This document shows, in pieces, positions 52,496 to 62,323 of a DNA stretch of 64,000 nt; the stretch's first letter is position 1; each line of letters starts with the position of its first letter. Location of the stretch: NCBI GenBank assembly GCA_030374805.1, contig JARGSG010000240.1:122444-186443 (forward strand), read 5' to 3'. The DNA comes from Gracilaria gracilis (taxonomy: Eukaryota > Rhodophyta > Florideophyceae > Gracilariales > Gracilariaceae). The position numbers were made by a program, and so were the translations under genes. Below the pieces are notes generated by a model. It did not search any database. It was not told the origin of the DNA and saw only the letters and a list, made by a program, of their open reading frames with translations.

Positions 52496-54396
52496 CCACC
52501 ACATGGGAAGCGTTAGCCGTCGATGACGAGGAAATACCCCGCTTCGCAGTTGACGACTACACCGCAGGTGAACTGGATGATATCGAAAAGGAATGGCCAG
52601 ACGAACTGGATTTTGACCAGGAACTGGATGACCTACTCGCTGTCAGCGAAAGTGCAAACCCACTACCAGGGACCTTCCTATCCGTCACGACGGAGGATAT
52701 GTTTAGGAAACAATTCAGCGATCCCTACTGCACGAAGATTCGGGCGCAACTCAATGGAGGAGCTGATCTCCCCTTTCGGGTGAATGATATTGGATATCTC
52801 GTTCGCACGGTAACTGGAAACCCACAAATAGTGGTGCCACACGCCCTACAATCTCGGGTGTTACACTTATCACACTATGCCAAACTTAGTGGCCACGTCG
52901 GAGGACGGATAATGTACCTTACATTGCGAAGGAAATTCTACTGGCCAGCAATGGGTGTGGATTGCTACGCAACTGTGCGGTTCTGCCCTGAGTGTGCTCG
53001 GAATCGCGTTAAGCTTCGCCGCCATGCGACGAAGTTAAAGCTCTTCCCCGCAAGGGCGCCCCTGGAATTCGTAGCCATCTATATTTTTGGACCGTTCCTC
53101 GCTACTAAGCGGCGTAATATATTTCTTCTCGTGATCACGGATCGTTTCTCGAAGCTCGTTCGTACCGTACCATTACGGAGAATCACGTCATTGACGGTTG
53201 CGCAAGCATTCGTCACCCATTGGGCATTCGTCTACGGTCCACCGGTGAATCAACTCTCAGACAACGGGAAACAGTTTGCCTCCCGGTTCTTCGGGGATGT
53301 ATGCAGAATTCTGGATGTCCAGAATCTCTTCACGACAACCTACCACCCCCAGTGTAATGGGCAGGCTGAACGGTTTAACCGGACGCTGTTAGCAGCACTC
53401 CGTTCATACGTAGCTGATCACCCCACCACGTGGGACCTGTTCACTGATGCGCTGACATTCGCATACAACACTCAGGTACACCGTACTACGGGATTGACTC
53501 CATTTGAATTGGTTCTGTCTCGCACCCCACAGCCCGTGGCGCTCGAAGCAAAGCCAACGCTGGATCAATTTCCTTCGACAAAGGGATACAGGGAAACCTG
53601 GAAGACATGGCTTACCAAGCTGGTCCCTGCAGCACAACGGTCAATGGCCCGGTCACAAGCCGCATATAAGCGTGATTTCGATGAGCGAGCCTCTCGAAGA
53701 CCACCCGTCTTTAAAGAAGGAGACTATGTTTTCATTCGTAAGGAGTATTGGAACCCAGGCAAGGAGAAACGCCACAAGCTCTCACCCGTCGCCGACGGTC
53801 CCTTCAAGACAATTGCTGTGGAATCCGACACTGTCGTAGTGGAGATGGGTCAGCAACACGAACACGTTTCCCGCGATCGCGTGGTTTTTGCACCCCCGCC
53901 CGCGGGAAACCACCCATCAAGTGGACATTCTACCGCAGAAGCGGAAACGAACACTACGGACACACCGGACCCACCCCCGATCAACCGCCCTAGGGAGGTA
54001 CCACGCCCAAGTAGGGGACTCTCGGATTTGCCGATGTTATCGGACTCTACGCGCCCTGGTGCTTCGCTGTCTGAAGCCCGGCCGCCTGGCGTAATTATTC
54101 GCCGCCTTGGCGCGTTGACACCCAATCCCCATGTCGCTCCATCTAAGGAGGGGGAGGGACACGTTAATCGTCATGCTTCCGCGTTGTTGCGTGAGGAACA
54201 CCGTGTGCCACGGAAGAGTGACACCGCTAATGCGCAATCAAAACCCTCTCGGGAGCCCGGCGTCTCGTCAAGGGCGCCGCGCGTCAACGCAGAAGCGGAA
54301 TCGTCACCCGACACTACCGCTGTGCGGGACACGACCGAGGAGACTCAGTCGTTACGGCGAAGCCGTTGCCTAAGCCGCATAGCGCACCTGGAGTGA
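52496..54396 (+). pseudogene. pol of element B, part 2: integrase
   Basis: Open frame after the solo LTR. The zinc-binding HHCC domain shows HLSHYAKLSGH and CPEC. In the catalytic core the first Asp is replaced by Tyr (FVAIYIFGPF, where A has FVAMDILGPL and C FVAIDLLGPL); the second Asp (LSDNGKQF) and the Glu (NGQAERFNRT) are present. The core continues with TFAYNTQVHRTTGLTPFEL, and a GPFKTI-type C-terminal domain follows. A long Pro/Ser/Thr-rich tail runs to the stop. The Tyr substitution should abolish integration. Confidence 0.87.
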
Positions 54397-55253
54397 CTAC
54401 GTCGCATAACGGAGTGGAAATACCGCCTAAGGCGCCGTTGAGCTCGCACGTCCAAGACGGAGAAGAGTCGTCGGAGACTAAGTCGCCCAACACGCCTGAG
54501 GCGGGCCACACCGTGGACATGTCGCTAAATGCCTAGCAGGGAAGTGCCAACCGTAGCACACGGACTACACCTGTAAGGGAGATCAGCTCAGCGAGCGAAC
54601 CACGTCGACAAACCAAGCTGGCACCTCCCGTGCATACGGAGGCGGAACAAGCCACGGCGCAGACCAATGACGGCCACCCGTCGACAACGTCACGTACCAC
54701 CACGGCGAGGCTGGTTCAATCAGGGTTACCGTTGACGCGAGCGCGGTCGACGCCACACACAACTCCGTCGAAACGGTTGCTACCACGAAAACTTGCGGTA
54801 CGCCCACCTGCGACTCCCGCGGGAGAAGGAACTCTACCGGAACAAGGAAACGGGAACACCGACACCGCGAGACGCGTGACCACCGAACCAAGTAGGGGAC
54901 CACACCGCGAAGGTACAGTGCCACCAACCTTTTTGGATACACCTTGGTCTAACCGGAGCATCGACGCACTGCCACACACGGCAATGCCGCCGGAGTTCTC
55001 TCCGACTAAGGATGTCGTAATCACACGGCAAGGCCGGGAAGTCTTCCGACAGGAGTTCGTAGTCGACCACATAGTGGAACACTCATACCACCCGTTGGGG
55101 TACATACAGTATCTCGTACGTTGGTACGGCTACGGGCCCGAGGCTGACTCGGATGAGCCAATCGAGCATCTCCCACGATCGAAAGTAGTGCAGTACCATC
55201 GGCGTACTCTCACGGGTCTCCCGGCGACAATTGTCGATGCCCAAGTGGGATAA
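54397..55253 (+). pseudogene. Tail of pol of element B with chromodomain
   Basis: After the stop at 54396 a different frame, open from before 54,630, carries polar linker sequence. It ends in a chromodomain-like module: EFVVDHIVEHSYHPLG, then IQYLVRWYGYGPEADSDEPI, then EHLPRS. It is presumably the original pol C-terminus displaced by a frameshift. Chromodomains of such elements bind modified histone H3 and guide integration. Confidence 0.75.
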
Positions 55254-55427
55254 CACGCCCCGAAGGGGAAGAAGCTAGCTCACCGAGAAGTCAGTTGAGG
55301 AGTGGAAGAAGACGAAGCTGGCACTTGGGAAAGGAAAAATATACGTCATAGACGGAAGTAGGTTTAATGGCCACCAAGGCTATATCCTACAACAACACCG
55401 CATAGCGGGAATCAGGTGGAAGATGGA

Positions 55428-57383
55428 CTAAGCCCCCGACCCTTGGTTGGAGGGGCCCGGAGCGCCGTCTCCAGTACCCCCATTGCTGGGATTGGATCCG
55501 CCAGTAAGGCGTGCAGCCAACGCGTCCCGCATTGCGGCGACGTCCCCGCTCGCGACAGTTGCGGAAAGCCCAACTCCTCGGAGGAACTGAGCGATTACAG
55601 CCGCCTCACCAGTTCCACCCCTAGAGGGGAGGACGGCAGGCACCTCGATCACATCTGGTTCGTTCGGAAGGGAAGCCACCACGGCACTTACCGACGAGGG
55701 TTCGGGCGCGGGTGGATCCACCGGCTCAGCCGTCGCCATTCCCGGCGCTGCCGTGTCATTGGAGGTCGGCTCAACCGCGTTAGCGGAAGGAATCTCTTCG
55801 ACTACGTCGTCATCATACCCCACCTCGGGTTCGCCGTCCATCATTTGATCGTCGTCACGGCCGTAGGCGTGGTAAAACTCGTCAGCGTCGACGAATCCAA
55901 CGGGATGCCCGTAAGGGATATACCTCGGAGCCATCCGGAGAGCTGCCGCTTCAGCTGCGGTGATCTCTTGCACCTCCCAGGGATTGAAAAAGATGAAGTC
56001 TCCTGCCAATCGCCTGCGTCGTCCCGGAGACCGGTCGAAACCGCCGTCCTCGTGACCGCGGCCGCTCTGAGCGAAGAACACGCTGGCCCAATCAACTCGG
56101 TCGACTACGTCGAGGAGCCCACGAACTTCTTCGACATTGTTTTCACCGCCGAGAGGGACCCGCAACGAGAGTTCTCGGATGCACTCCCGAAGGCGAGGCG
56201 GGACATACCACACTCGATACTGGTCATATACTTCCCATAGGAGATAAGCCGCAGTGCGGATTGCCCACTCGGTGAGCACCACGGACCACAGTCCGGAATA
56301 CGGATCCTCGATGAGGCATGAGCCCAGATAGAAGAGGAACGGGGGCAACTCCACGTAGCACCCGCCACACACCTCCACCGAGGACCACCAAGTGGGAATC
56401 GGAACGTAACAGGCTATCCGGTGATTGTGCCGGATTCGATTGATCTCCGTGTTTTGATACGGGACGAGAAACCCGAAACGGGAACGCGCACGTCGCTCAT
56501 CGCGGATGAAGTTCTGTAACCACCGCGAACGGGACTCCCGACGAAGATACCGGAACTCCGCCCGGATGATTGGATGAATCCAACACACCGCCTCCTGGCG
56601 TACATTAGGACGTCCTCTCCAGGAGTAAGTCTCAACCACCGCCAAGCGGGCGCAGTAGGAAATCTCGCCTTGTGTACGGTACAACCGGAGATCAAAGCTG
56701 ATGGAATCAGGAATTGGGAACTCGAAGTTTGCCCGGCTCTGCCGCGCATAACCCAAGCGAACCAATGCCGCCTGAGCGGAAGCCAGCGACTCGCCGGAAC
56801 GCCGCAAGATTGCGTGAGGAGGAACGGCAACCCGTCGACGCCAATCCCACGAAGTGGTGACTAACGCCGGAAGATCCCCGGGGAGGCGATCAGTACCGTC
56901 CGCATAGGACGCGATGAGCTCCTCGTTGAAAACGGCTGTAGGATGAAACCACGGAGCAGTCCGGAAGAGATGCGTGTGAACGCGAGGGTTTAGCCCGACG
57001 AGCTCGTCGTAGGAAGGCCACGGCGCTTCATGCATGACGTGACCTTGGGGCTGCTGCCCTGGAGGAAGGATGTGCCCGCCACTGGCGTTGAGTCCCTGGG
57101 ACGCCCCAGAAGCATTGCCGCTTTGCAGAAGAGGCACGGAACGAAATTCGGAGAAGTATCCCGAGTTCGGAGGTTGACCGCTCATCGTGCGAGGCACTCG
57201 AGGAACGGGAAGGAAAGTAACACCGCGAGAGCGAAAAGCAGACTGTTGTGAACAGGGTTGATCGTCGCTGGAGCGAGGTTTGCACGTTGGAGTGGTAGTG
57301 ACTTGGTCTTCGCGAGGCGAGATGAAATCCGAAGACTTCGGGGATGCGCTTTTATGCCCACGGTTGGGAGTTCGACCCGCCAT
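55428..57383 (-). CDS. Antisense ORF (aORF) of element B, intact
   Basis: 651 residues from the ATG giving MAGRTPNRGH; an earlier ATG at 57417-57419 would start exactly at the PPT/LTR junction. It is read opposite to gag and pol. Order: a polar N-terminus rich in Gln, Ser and Pro (1-110); an ordered region of about 350 residues with DWRRRVAVPPHA, WWSSVEV, FLFYLGSC, WSVVLTEWAIR, VWYVPPRLRECIREL and VRGLLDVVDRVDW; then an acidic segment (DADEFYHAYGRDDDQMMDG) and a Pro/Ala/Gly-rich end. The EWA, PPxxxxxxR and LLxxVxxVxW blocks match the aORFs of C and A. No known domain is recognised, including envelope-type signals: no clear signal peptide or membrane segment. It has no stop, although pol of the same element is dead. 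Transcription would have to start in or near the 3' LTR on the minus strand (inference). Confidence 0.8.
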   Translation of the reverse strand: MAGRTPNRGHKSASPKSSDFISPREDQVTTTPTCKPRSSDDQPCSQQSAFRSRGVTFLPVPRVPRTMSGQPPNSGYFSEFRSVPLLQSGNASGASQGLNASGGHILPPGQQPQGHVMHEAPWPSYDELVGLNPRVHTHLFRTAPWFHPTAVFNEELIASYADGTDRLPGDLPALVTTSWDWRRRVAVPPHAILRRSGESLASAQAALVRLGYARQSRANFEFPIPDSISFDLRLYRTQGEISYCARLAVVETYSWRGRPNVRQEAVCWIHPIIRAEFRYLRRESRSRWLQNFIRDERRARSRFGFLVPYQNTEINRIRHNHRIACYVPIPTWWSSVEVCGGCYVELPPFLFYLGSCLIEDPYSGLWSVVLTEWAIRTAAYLLWEVYDQYRVWYVPPRLRECIRELSLRVPLGGENNVEEVRGLLDVVDRVDWASVFFAQSGRGHEDGGFDRSPGRRRRLAGDFIFFNPWEVQEITAAEAAALRMAPRYIPYGHPVGFVDADEFYHAYGRDDDQMMDGEPEVGYDDDVVEEIPSANAVEPTSNDTAAPGMATAEPVDPPAPEPSSVSAVVASLPNEPDVIEVPAVLPSRGGTGEAAVIAQFLRGVGLSATVASGDVAAMRDALAARLTGGSNPSNGGTGDGAPGPSNQGSGA

Positions 57384-57405
57384 CGCGACGGCGTGGCTCA
57401 CTCTT

Positions 57406-57418
57406 AAGGAGGGGGACA
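57406..57418 (+). other. Polypurine tract of element B
   Basis: AAGGAGGGGGACA directly before the TG of the 3' LTR on the plus strand. Confidence 0.8.
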
Positions 57419-57919
57419 TGAAGGACAACACTCCGTGAAGGCGATTTGTGGTACTTAGTTAATTTCCGCATCATGCGTTTGTAGATACATATGAGCTACA
57501 CCGCTATTAGCGTGTCGCCTCGCTGAGGTAATTTCCACACATGTACACCTGGATTGCACGGCTCGAAGCGCCGCTTAGCGGGTGTGAATACCACACGTGT
57601 AGCACGGATATGCCGGAGACAGTGCACCCAGCATTGCTGTATTTATTTAGATATTTTATAGATTATTTGGCCGGCGCACCCACTGTCAGTGGTGCGCCAA
57701 GCTCAGTACCTAGAGCGTTGAGCATCGCTCCCCCAAGTAAACTGCCCCTTGCAAAGCAAGGGCTTCTGGCTCTAACTATCACGCCTTCGCGGATTGTTCA
57801 CGTCCAAGTGGAGTGACGACTGCCTTGTTCACGTATAGTTACCCACCCTTGTGGCGCTCAGAGTATAACCACTATTTGTGTGTCTCGTTCCTACCTATTG
57901 TCGTATACTCGCCCCTGTA
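57419..57919 (+). repeat. 3' LTR of element B, left part
   Basis: Matches 34526-34783 joined to 46571 onward at roughly 96 percent by eye. Cut by element C after CCCCTGTA; CTGTA (57915-57919) is the expected target duplicate. Confidence 0.9.
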
Positions 57920-58427
57920 TGTCGTACAAATACCGATAAGGTGTGGGGTCCGCCTGGTAGAGGGAGCGCGCGAGGGCTCAACCTAAAGGGGAAAAACACA
58001 CAACCAATATGGTAGTAGGGCACCTGAAACCCGCAGGGGCAAACGGCGGGGCAACTAGTCTAGACCGTGTAGGTGTACGGTAGTAGACGTCGACGCGCGG
58101 TAAAACCTGAATAGTAATAGAGTAGCAAGTGACGAAGATGGTATAGTTACTGCCCTAGTGGTGCCTGACTTTACAATACCCGAGGGGGAAGGCGAGGTGC
58201 ACCACAATAAATACAAGGTGCACCGACGCCGATCTCTCCTGCGGGCATGACGTCATCGGCTGTGCCCATGACCTACTGTCATGGGCCAGCAATGCTAAAC
58301 TATCCTAGACTATAAATTAGAAATTAGAAATTATAAAATACAGAATACCAATTGGGTACAGTGCAGCCAGCAAGGCGCACCAGTAGGCCCACGTGGCACC
58401 AACCCATTGAGGTCTCATTGTACTACA
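57920..58427 (-). repeat. 3' LTR of element C
   Basis: 508 bp, plus-strand ends TGTCGTACAAATACC and CATTGTACTACA. Only one LTR copy is in the window, so the ends rest on TG...CA, the adjacent PPT and the break in the LTR of B. Confidence 0.8.
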
Positions 58428-58439
58428 GACCCCCTTCCT
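58428..58439 (-). other. Polypurine tract of element C
   Basis: TAGGAAGGGGGTC (minus strand) just before the LTR, as in element A. Confidence 0.7.
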
Positions 58440-58972
58440 ACCCTGAGCCACGCCCTCGTGGCTCCTAGATCCTTTCACCAAGTCGGTGGCATCGTCGTAC
58501 CAATTTGGTCCCTGTCGCAGCCTTTGTGCCATCTCGCGCCGTGCGTCGCGTCGGCTTTGCATCGCCGAACGCACTCTGGTCACCGCCTTGGTCATCACCG
58601 GTTGCGGCTCTATCCATTCCCATTTGTGGTTTGGGCGCGACGCGCGCCCATTGCATACCTCCAAGGTTGTACCTTTTTGGCTGCCCGGCTTGGACCCTTT
58701 TACCGTGTCGGTATACCCAGTGGGGGTGGCGGGTTGCGCCTTCGAGCTCGTGTGGGCACTGTACCGTGAAGGATTTTGGCGCCCACTTGGTTGCGGCGTG
58801 TCTCTCTGTCCCTTCGAGGTTCGAGTACCAACCCTTCGAGGCATTGCTGCTGACTCCATCGAGGTTGTTCTACCGTTCTCCCTTCTGGTTGCCTTCGCAC
58901 CCCTTTGCGGTTTGTCTACGCGGGCTCGCGCCACCGTGGCTTTTCCTCCGACCGACAAGGTTGAATCCGTTT

Positions 58973-61435
58973 ATGGTGACCCCCGATCCTTATCTGAACC
59001 ACATGGGTAGCCCTGGTGCCAGCGTGCGGGCTCGCACCCGTAGCGGTACACGGCGATTGTCGGTTCCCCATGTTGGTCAATCGGACGCGGTAACCTCAAG
59101 GGACGGCGCGCCATCGGCGACCAATGCCGATACCTTAATGGTTGAACCAGCATGGGGCCCCGAACGGGTGGAGGTTTTGAGCATCAGCTCTAGTGACTCA
59201 CCCATTGTGGATAAAAAGCCGATTCGCTTCACCCCTGCGGTCGAATGCTCGCCGTCTCAACCACTCCCTCACGGTACTCATCACACCATGTCGGGTGCCG
59301 GTCCTTCGCGCGGCCGCGGAAGCGGCATTGCCAAGTCTGGTTCTCGGGGTGCTGCTTTGTACCATTCCCGCATCCAAACTGGTTTTCGGAGCCAGCCGGT
59401 TCCGTCTTCCTCAAACCAACCTCAAGGGATTCACGAAGGGATCCGGGACCCGTATGGTCCGGAGCCCGAGATTCCTCGTGGTATTTCCTATTATGGTTTG
59501 GAGCCGTTCACCACGGCCGACTGGAACGTTTCCCAACATGGTACCTTCGAAGTCGATCCAAGAATGGTGTCGCAAGCGACGCTGTACCGTCGGAACTGGC
59601 CAGTGGCGCCGGGGAACACATCGCTTCCCGGCGTCTTGCGCCGTCCGACTTTGGATACCTACTTGGGTTTGTTTCGTTGGGATTGCGAGCGTCTCCGCTC
59701 CGTCCCCCAAACGCTCCACCGTCGGGATAAGGAATCTCAACCTCGTCAGGGTCGGGTGGAGTGCTATGACAGCCACCAGCGACACACACCAATGAGGTAT
59801 TTCATCCCCCCGCTTTATACCAGCGATCTGCCGTATGTTCGTATTGAACCGGAGCTCCATTATTACCGACGTCTGGTTGTGAAGATCTGTCAGTACGACT
59901 CCCTTCCGCAGCAGTACCTTCCGGCTTCACCACATTTGGTTTGCTTCGATAGGCCTTACAATACCATCCATTGGGCTAACCGTCGTAGGTGGGGGGTGGA
60001 TGCTGCCACCGAGGCTCGCATTCGCACCCGGTCCAGCTTCAACCGCGTCATGCATGGGTTCCATAATGTGGAGTTCTTCTCACAACCTAATAAGGGAAGA
60101 ACCTCTTGGTATGTAGCCCGACCTGAATGGTGGAATGCCTATGAGGTACCGATGTCGCTTAGCGTCCCAACCCCACCGGTACTGGCTTACTTCGGGAGCT
60201 ACATCACCCGTAACCATGATCGGTATTACCTCATTTGGTCGATTGCCCTCGCGGAATGGGCCGTATTGGTGGCCATCTTGGCTCTGCAGGCTGCCCGTGA
60301 CGGTATTGACTGGGATTGTCGTTCTCGAGAAGCCGAGATTTACCGTGACGGTGTGCAACCTCCTGGTCGTTTGTTCTTCATTCCCCCGAAGGTCATTCGC
60401 GACATTCGCCTATTTGGACTCGGAACCATTGTGGCAGGTACGGACTACTCTATTGAGCAGCTGGAATCGTTGCTTACCCAAGTGGAGAGTTTCCCGTGGG
60501 GAGCCAAGCAGGGGTGGGAGGTTTTCGATCCGGTGTCCTGGAAGGTTGTATCCCGCGCGGAGCAGCGCTATCCCGGGGCTCCGACCGATCAGGGACCTCC
60601 AGGGAGTCCCGAGCCATTCCCAACCGTGGTGGAATCGCCAGCAGCTACCCCTGTGGTCACTTCAGCGCCTACTCCCGCTCCAGAGGGACGCAATACGCCT
60701 GCCCATACTGGTGTCACTCCTCTTCTCCCTAGTACCACAAGGGTTGATGGGCCTCCGCGGGCTATCCTCGGGGGTGTCATGGCTGCGGCTGCGGCGCCTG
60801 TCCCCTCTCAGGTGGACTCCCAGGCCATTTCAGGTTTAATGGCTCGGGTCCGCCAAGCCTGTGTGGTGAACTTCCAGCGGGCGGGTCCCACCTCTGTGGT
60901 CGAAGCTCTTACCCTTCTGGAAAGCATCCTGCCTCGTCATGCGCAGTACATGCGATCCTTTTCCCAAATTGGTGAGTTCCGGAACCGCTTCCAGGTCGAG
61001 CTCTACCAGATGGCTACCAACCAGGTGGCAGGCCTAGCGACGGCCATGGACCCGACGCCTACAAACCCTTTGGAGGATCCCCTATTTGGTGCTAGCCTGA
61101 ACCCCGGCCTTCTAGCCGCTCCGCAGGCTCCTCTCCACATCGGGTCGTCGGCACCTCCGTCGGTTGCGCAGTCGAGCGCGCCACCTCCGATGGGTGCCGA
61201 CGTGATGCCAGGCGTCAGCGTGCCTACTAGTACTCCCGTGGGTCATGGTAGCGCGCCTAGCCAGGCTCCAGGCCAGGCTCATCTCTTCCAGCCTTGGCCG
61301 GGAGCCCACCAGAACACCACTCCGGGTCGGGGATCCTCAGCTGGAGGCTCCTCGGGGCCTCACTTTTGCCACTCACCCATCAGGTTGATTGTCGTAACCA
61401 CTTTTGCATCCCTGTTGGTATTGCTCTTTCAGTAA
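58973..61435 (+). CDS. Antisense ORF (aORF) of element C, intact
   Basis: 820 residues from the ATG giving MVTPDPYLNH; the frame is open 156 codons further upstream, so the start is uncertain. It is opposite to pol. Order: a polar N-terminus; an ordered region with RYFIPPLYTSDLPYVRIEPE, YNTIHWANRRRWG, ARIRTRSSF, HNVEFFS, EWWNAYEV, VLAYFGSY, IALAEWAVLV, GRLFFIPPKVIRD and LLTQVESFPW; a Pro/Thr-rich linker; a helical block (ALTLLESILPRHAQYMRSF); Pro/Gly/Ser-rich sequence; and a hydrophobic last segment LIVVTTFASLLVLLF that could be a C-terminal membrane anchor. It is homologous to the aORFs of A (closer) and B. Function unknown. It is intact while pol is broken. Confidence 0.8.
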   Translation: MVTPDPYLNHMGSPGASVRARTRSGTRRLSVPHVGQSDAVTSRDGAPSATNADTLMVEPAWGPERVEVLSISSSDSPIVDKKPIRFTPAVECSPSQPLPHGTHHTMSGAGPSRGRGSGIAKSGSRGAALYHSRIQTGFRSQPVPSSSNQPQGIHEGIRDPYGPEPEIPRGISYYGLEPFTTADWNVSQHGTFEVDPRMVSQATLYRRNWPVAPGNTSLPGVLRRPTLDTYLGLFRWDCERLRSVPQTLHRRDKESQPRQGRVECYDSHQRHTPMRYFIPPLYTSDLPYVRIEPELHYYRRLVVKICQYDSLPQQYLPASPHLVCFDRPYNTIHWANRRRWGVDAATEARIRTRSSFNRVMHGFHNVEFFSQPNKGRTSWYVARPEWWNAYEVPMSLSVPTPPVLAYFGSYITRNHDRYYLIWSIALAEWAVLVAILALQAARDGIDWDCRSREAEIYRDGVQPPGRLFFIPPKVIRDIRLFGLGTIVAGTDYSIEQLESLLTQVESFPWGAKQGWEVFDPVSWKVVSRAEQRYPGAPTDQGPPGSPEPFPTVVESPAATPVVTSAPTPAPEGRNTPAHTGVTPLLPSTTRVDGPPRAILGGVMAAAAAPVPSQVDSQAISGLMARVRQACVVNFQRAGPTSVVEALTLLESILPRHAQYMRSFSQIGEFRNRFQVELYQMATNQVAGLATAMDPTPTNPLEDPLFGASLNPGLLAAPQAPLHIGSSAPPSVAQSSAPPPMGADVMPGVSVPTSTPVGHGSAPSQAPGQAHLFQPWPGAHQNTTPGRGSSAGGSSGPHFCHSPIRLIVVTTFASLLVLLFQ

Positions 61436-62323
61436 AGTTAAAAGTTATGTGTTTCCATGTTAGGTTCCAATTTCCATCGAGGGGCATTGCGAGGCGGAAA
61501 CGCGAAAATAACTCCCCTCCCCCTTCCTTAGACCAGCGTACCACGGTGGGTGAAGCGTAGTTCCTTGTAGGTAAATTGGTTCCATCTGGAGCTACATTTG
61601 CGTGCTCGTAGTATGGATTCACCATGATGGTACGACGCTTCGCCTCCGCTCGGGGCAGCGAGCGGTTTTGCCTCCCCGTGAGGTGAGGTGACGTGCCACG
61701 CGCTTGCGCGCGGTTGCCAGCAATGTACCTGGATTGGTCTGCATGGCCTCTCACCATGCATGGGCGCACGTGCGGTGCTTCACCCTGGAGGTTACTTGCA
61801 AGGCGAATCAAAATATTTGACCGGAAAATTACCCCTCCATATGGTAGTGAAAACGCAGAAAACCCTTTTGGTCTGTATCTCGAGAACCAAGGGGTTTCAG
61901 AGGCTGGGAATGGCCGATTCGGGAGCGCGGCACGGTCAAAATACTTATATTTTTTGACCATGCCGTTGCTCGCTCCCTACACACAATAGTGTAAACCGAA
62001 TCGGTTACTCCGCACGGCGCGCCACGAGAAGCGCGCGTATGCCTCGTCAAATAAAAAGATACAATTTTTTGAATGTTTCCACCGTGCGGGTTCGCGCGCG
62101 TGCCGCGCACGTGCATGGCGCGGGTGCAACGGTGCGTCCGTCTTTAGCGCTACCGCTCCTTGGACGTACCCTCATGGAATGCTTCCTTCTGGTTGTACCT
62201 TCCCGGTGAGCGTCCGAACCGACTTTGGTACTCCTCATTACAATGTGCTTTTCCCCCTTCCTTGGGGGACTGCATTACCTCTAAGGTTTACCCATCATTC
62301 GGCATGTCCACTCCTTTGCGGTT
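61436..62323. other. Non-coding gap of element C, partly conserved with element A
   Basis: It lies between the converging 3' ends of the aORF and pol. The block at about 61,780-61,960 matches element A near 39,050-39,235 at nucleotide level. Three frames across it look similar between the elements, as expected from conserved DNA. No gene is supported. Confidence 0.6.

Larger units (their letters stand above)
34526..57919 (+). mobile_element. Ty3/gypsy chromodomain retrotransposon B, broken by nested insertions
   Basis: Plus-strand element: 5' LTR (split by element A), PBS, gag, pol (split by solo LTR D), chromodomain, antisense ORF, PPT and 3' LTR (cut by element C). The two LTR copies differ at about 20 positions over 500 bp as counted by eye, so B is older than A, whose LTRs differ at about five. 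The pol is broken by a nonsense codon, a frameshift, a lost integrase Asp and the solo LTR, so B cannot move by itself. Left flank is ATATT; the right flank lies beyond the window. Confidence 0.9.

Noticed and set aside
61380..61961. 193-codon minus-strand frame in element C similar to one at 38999-39238 in A
   Set aside because: Similarity occurs in several frames at once, so it reflects conserved DNA rather than a coding sequence.
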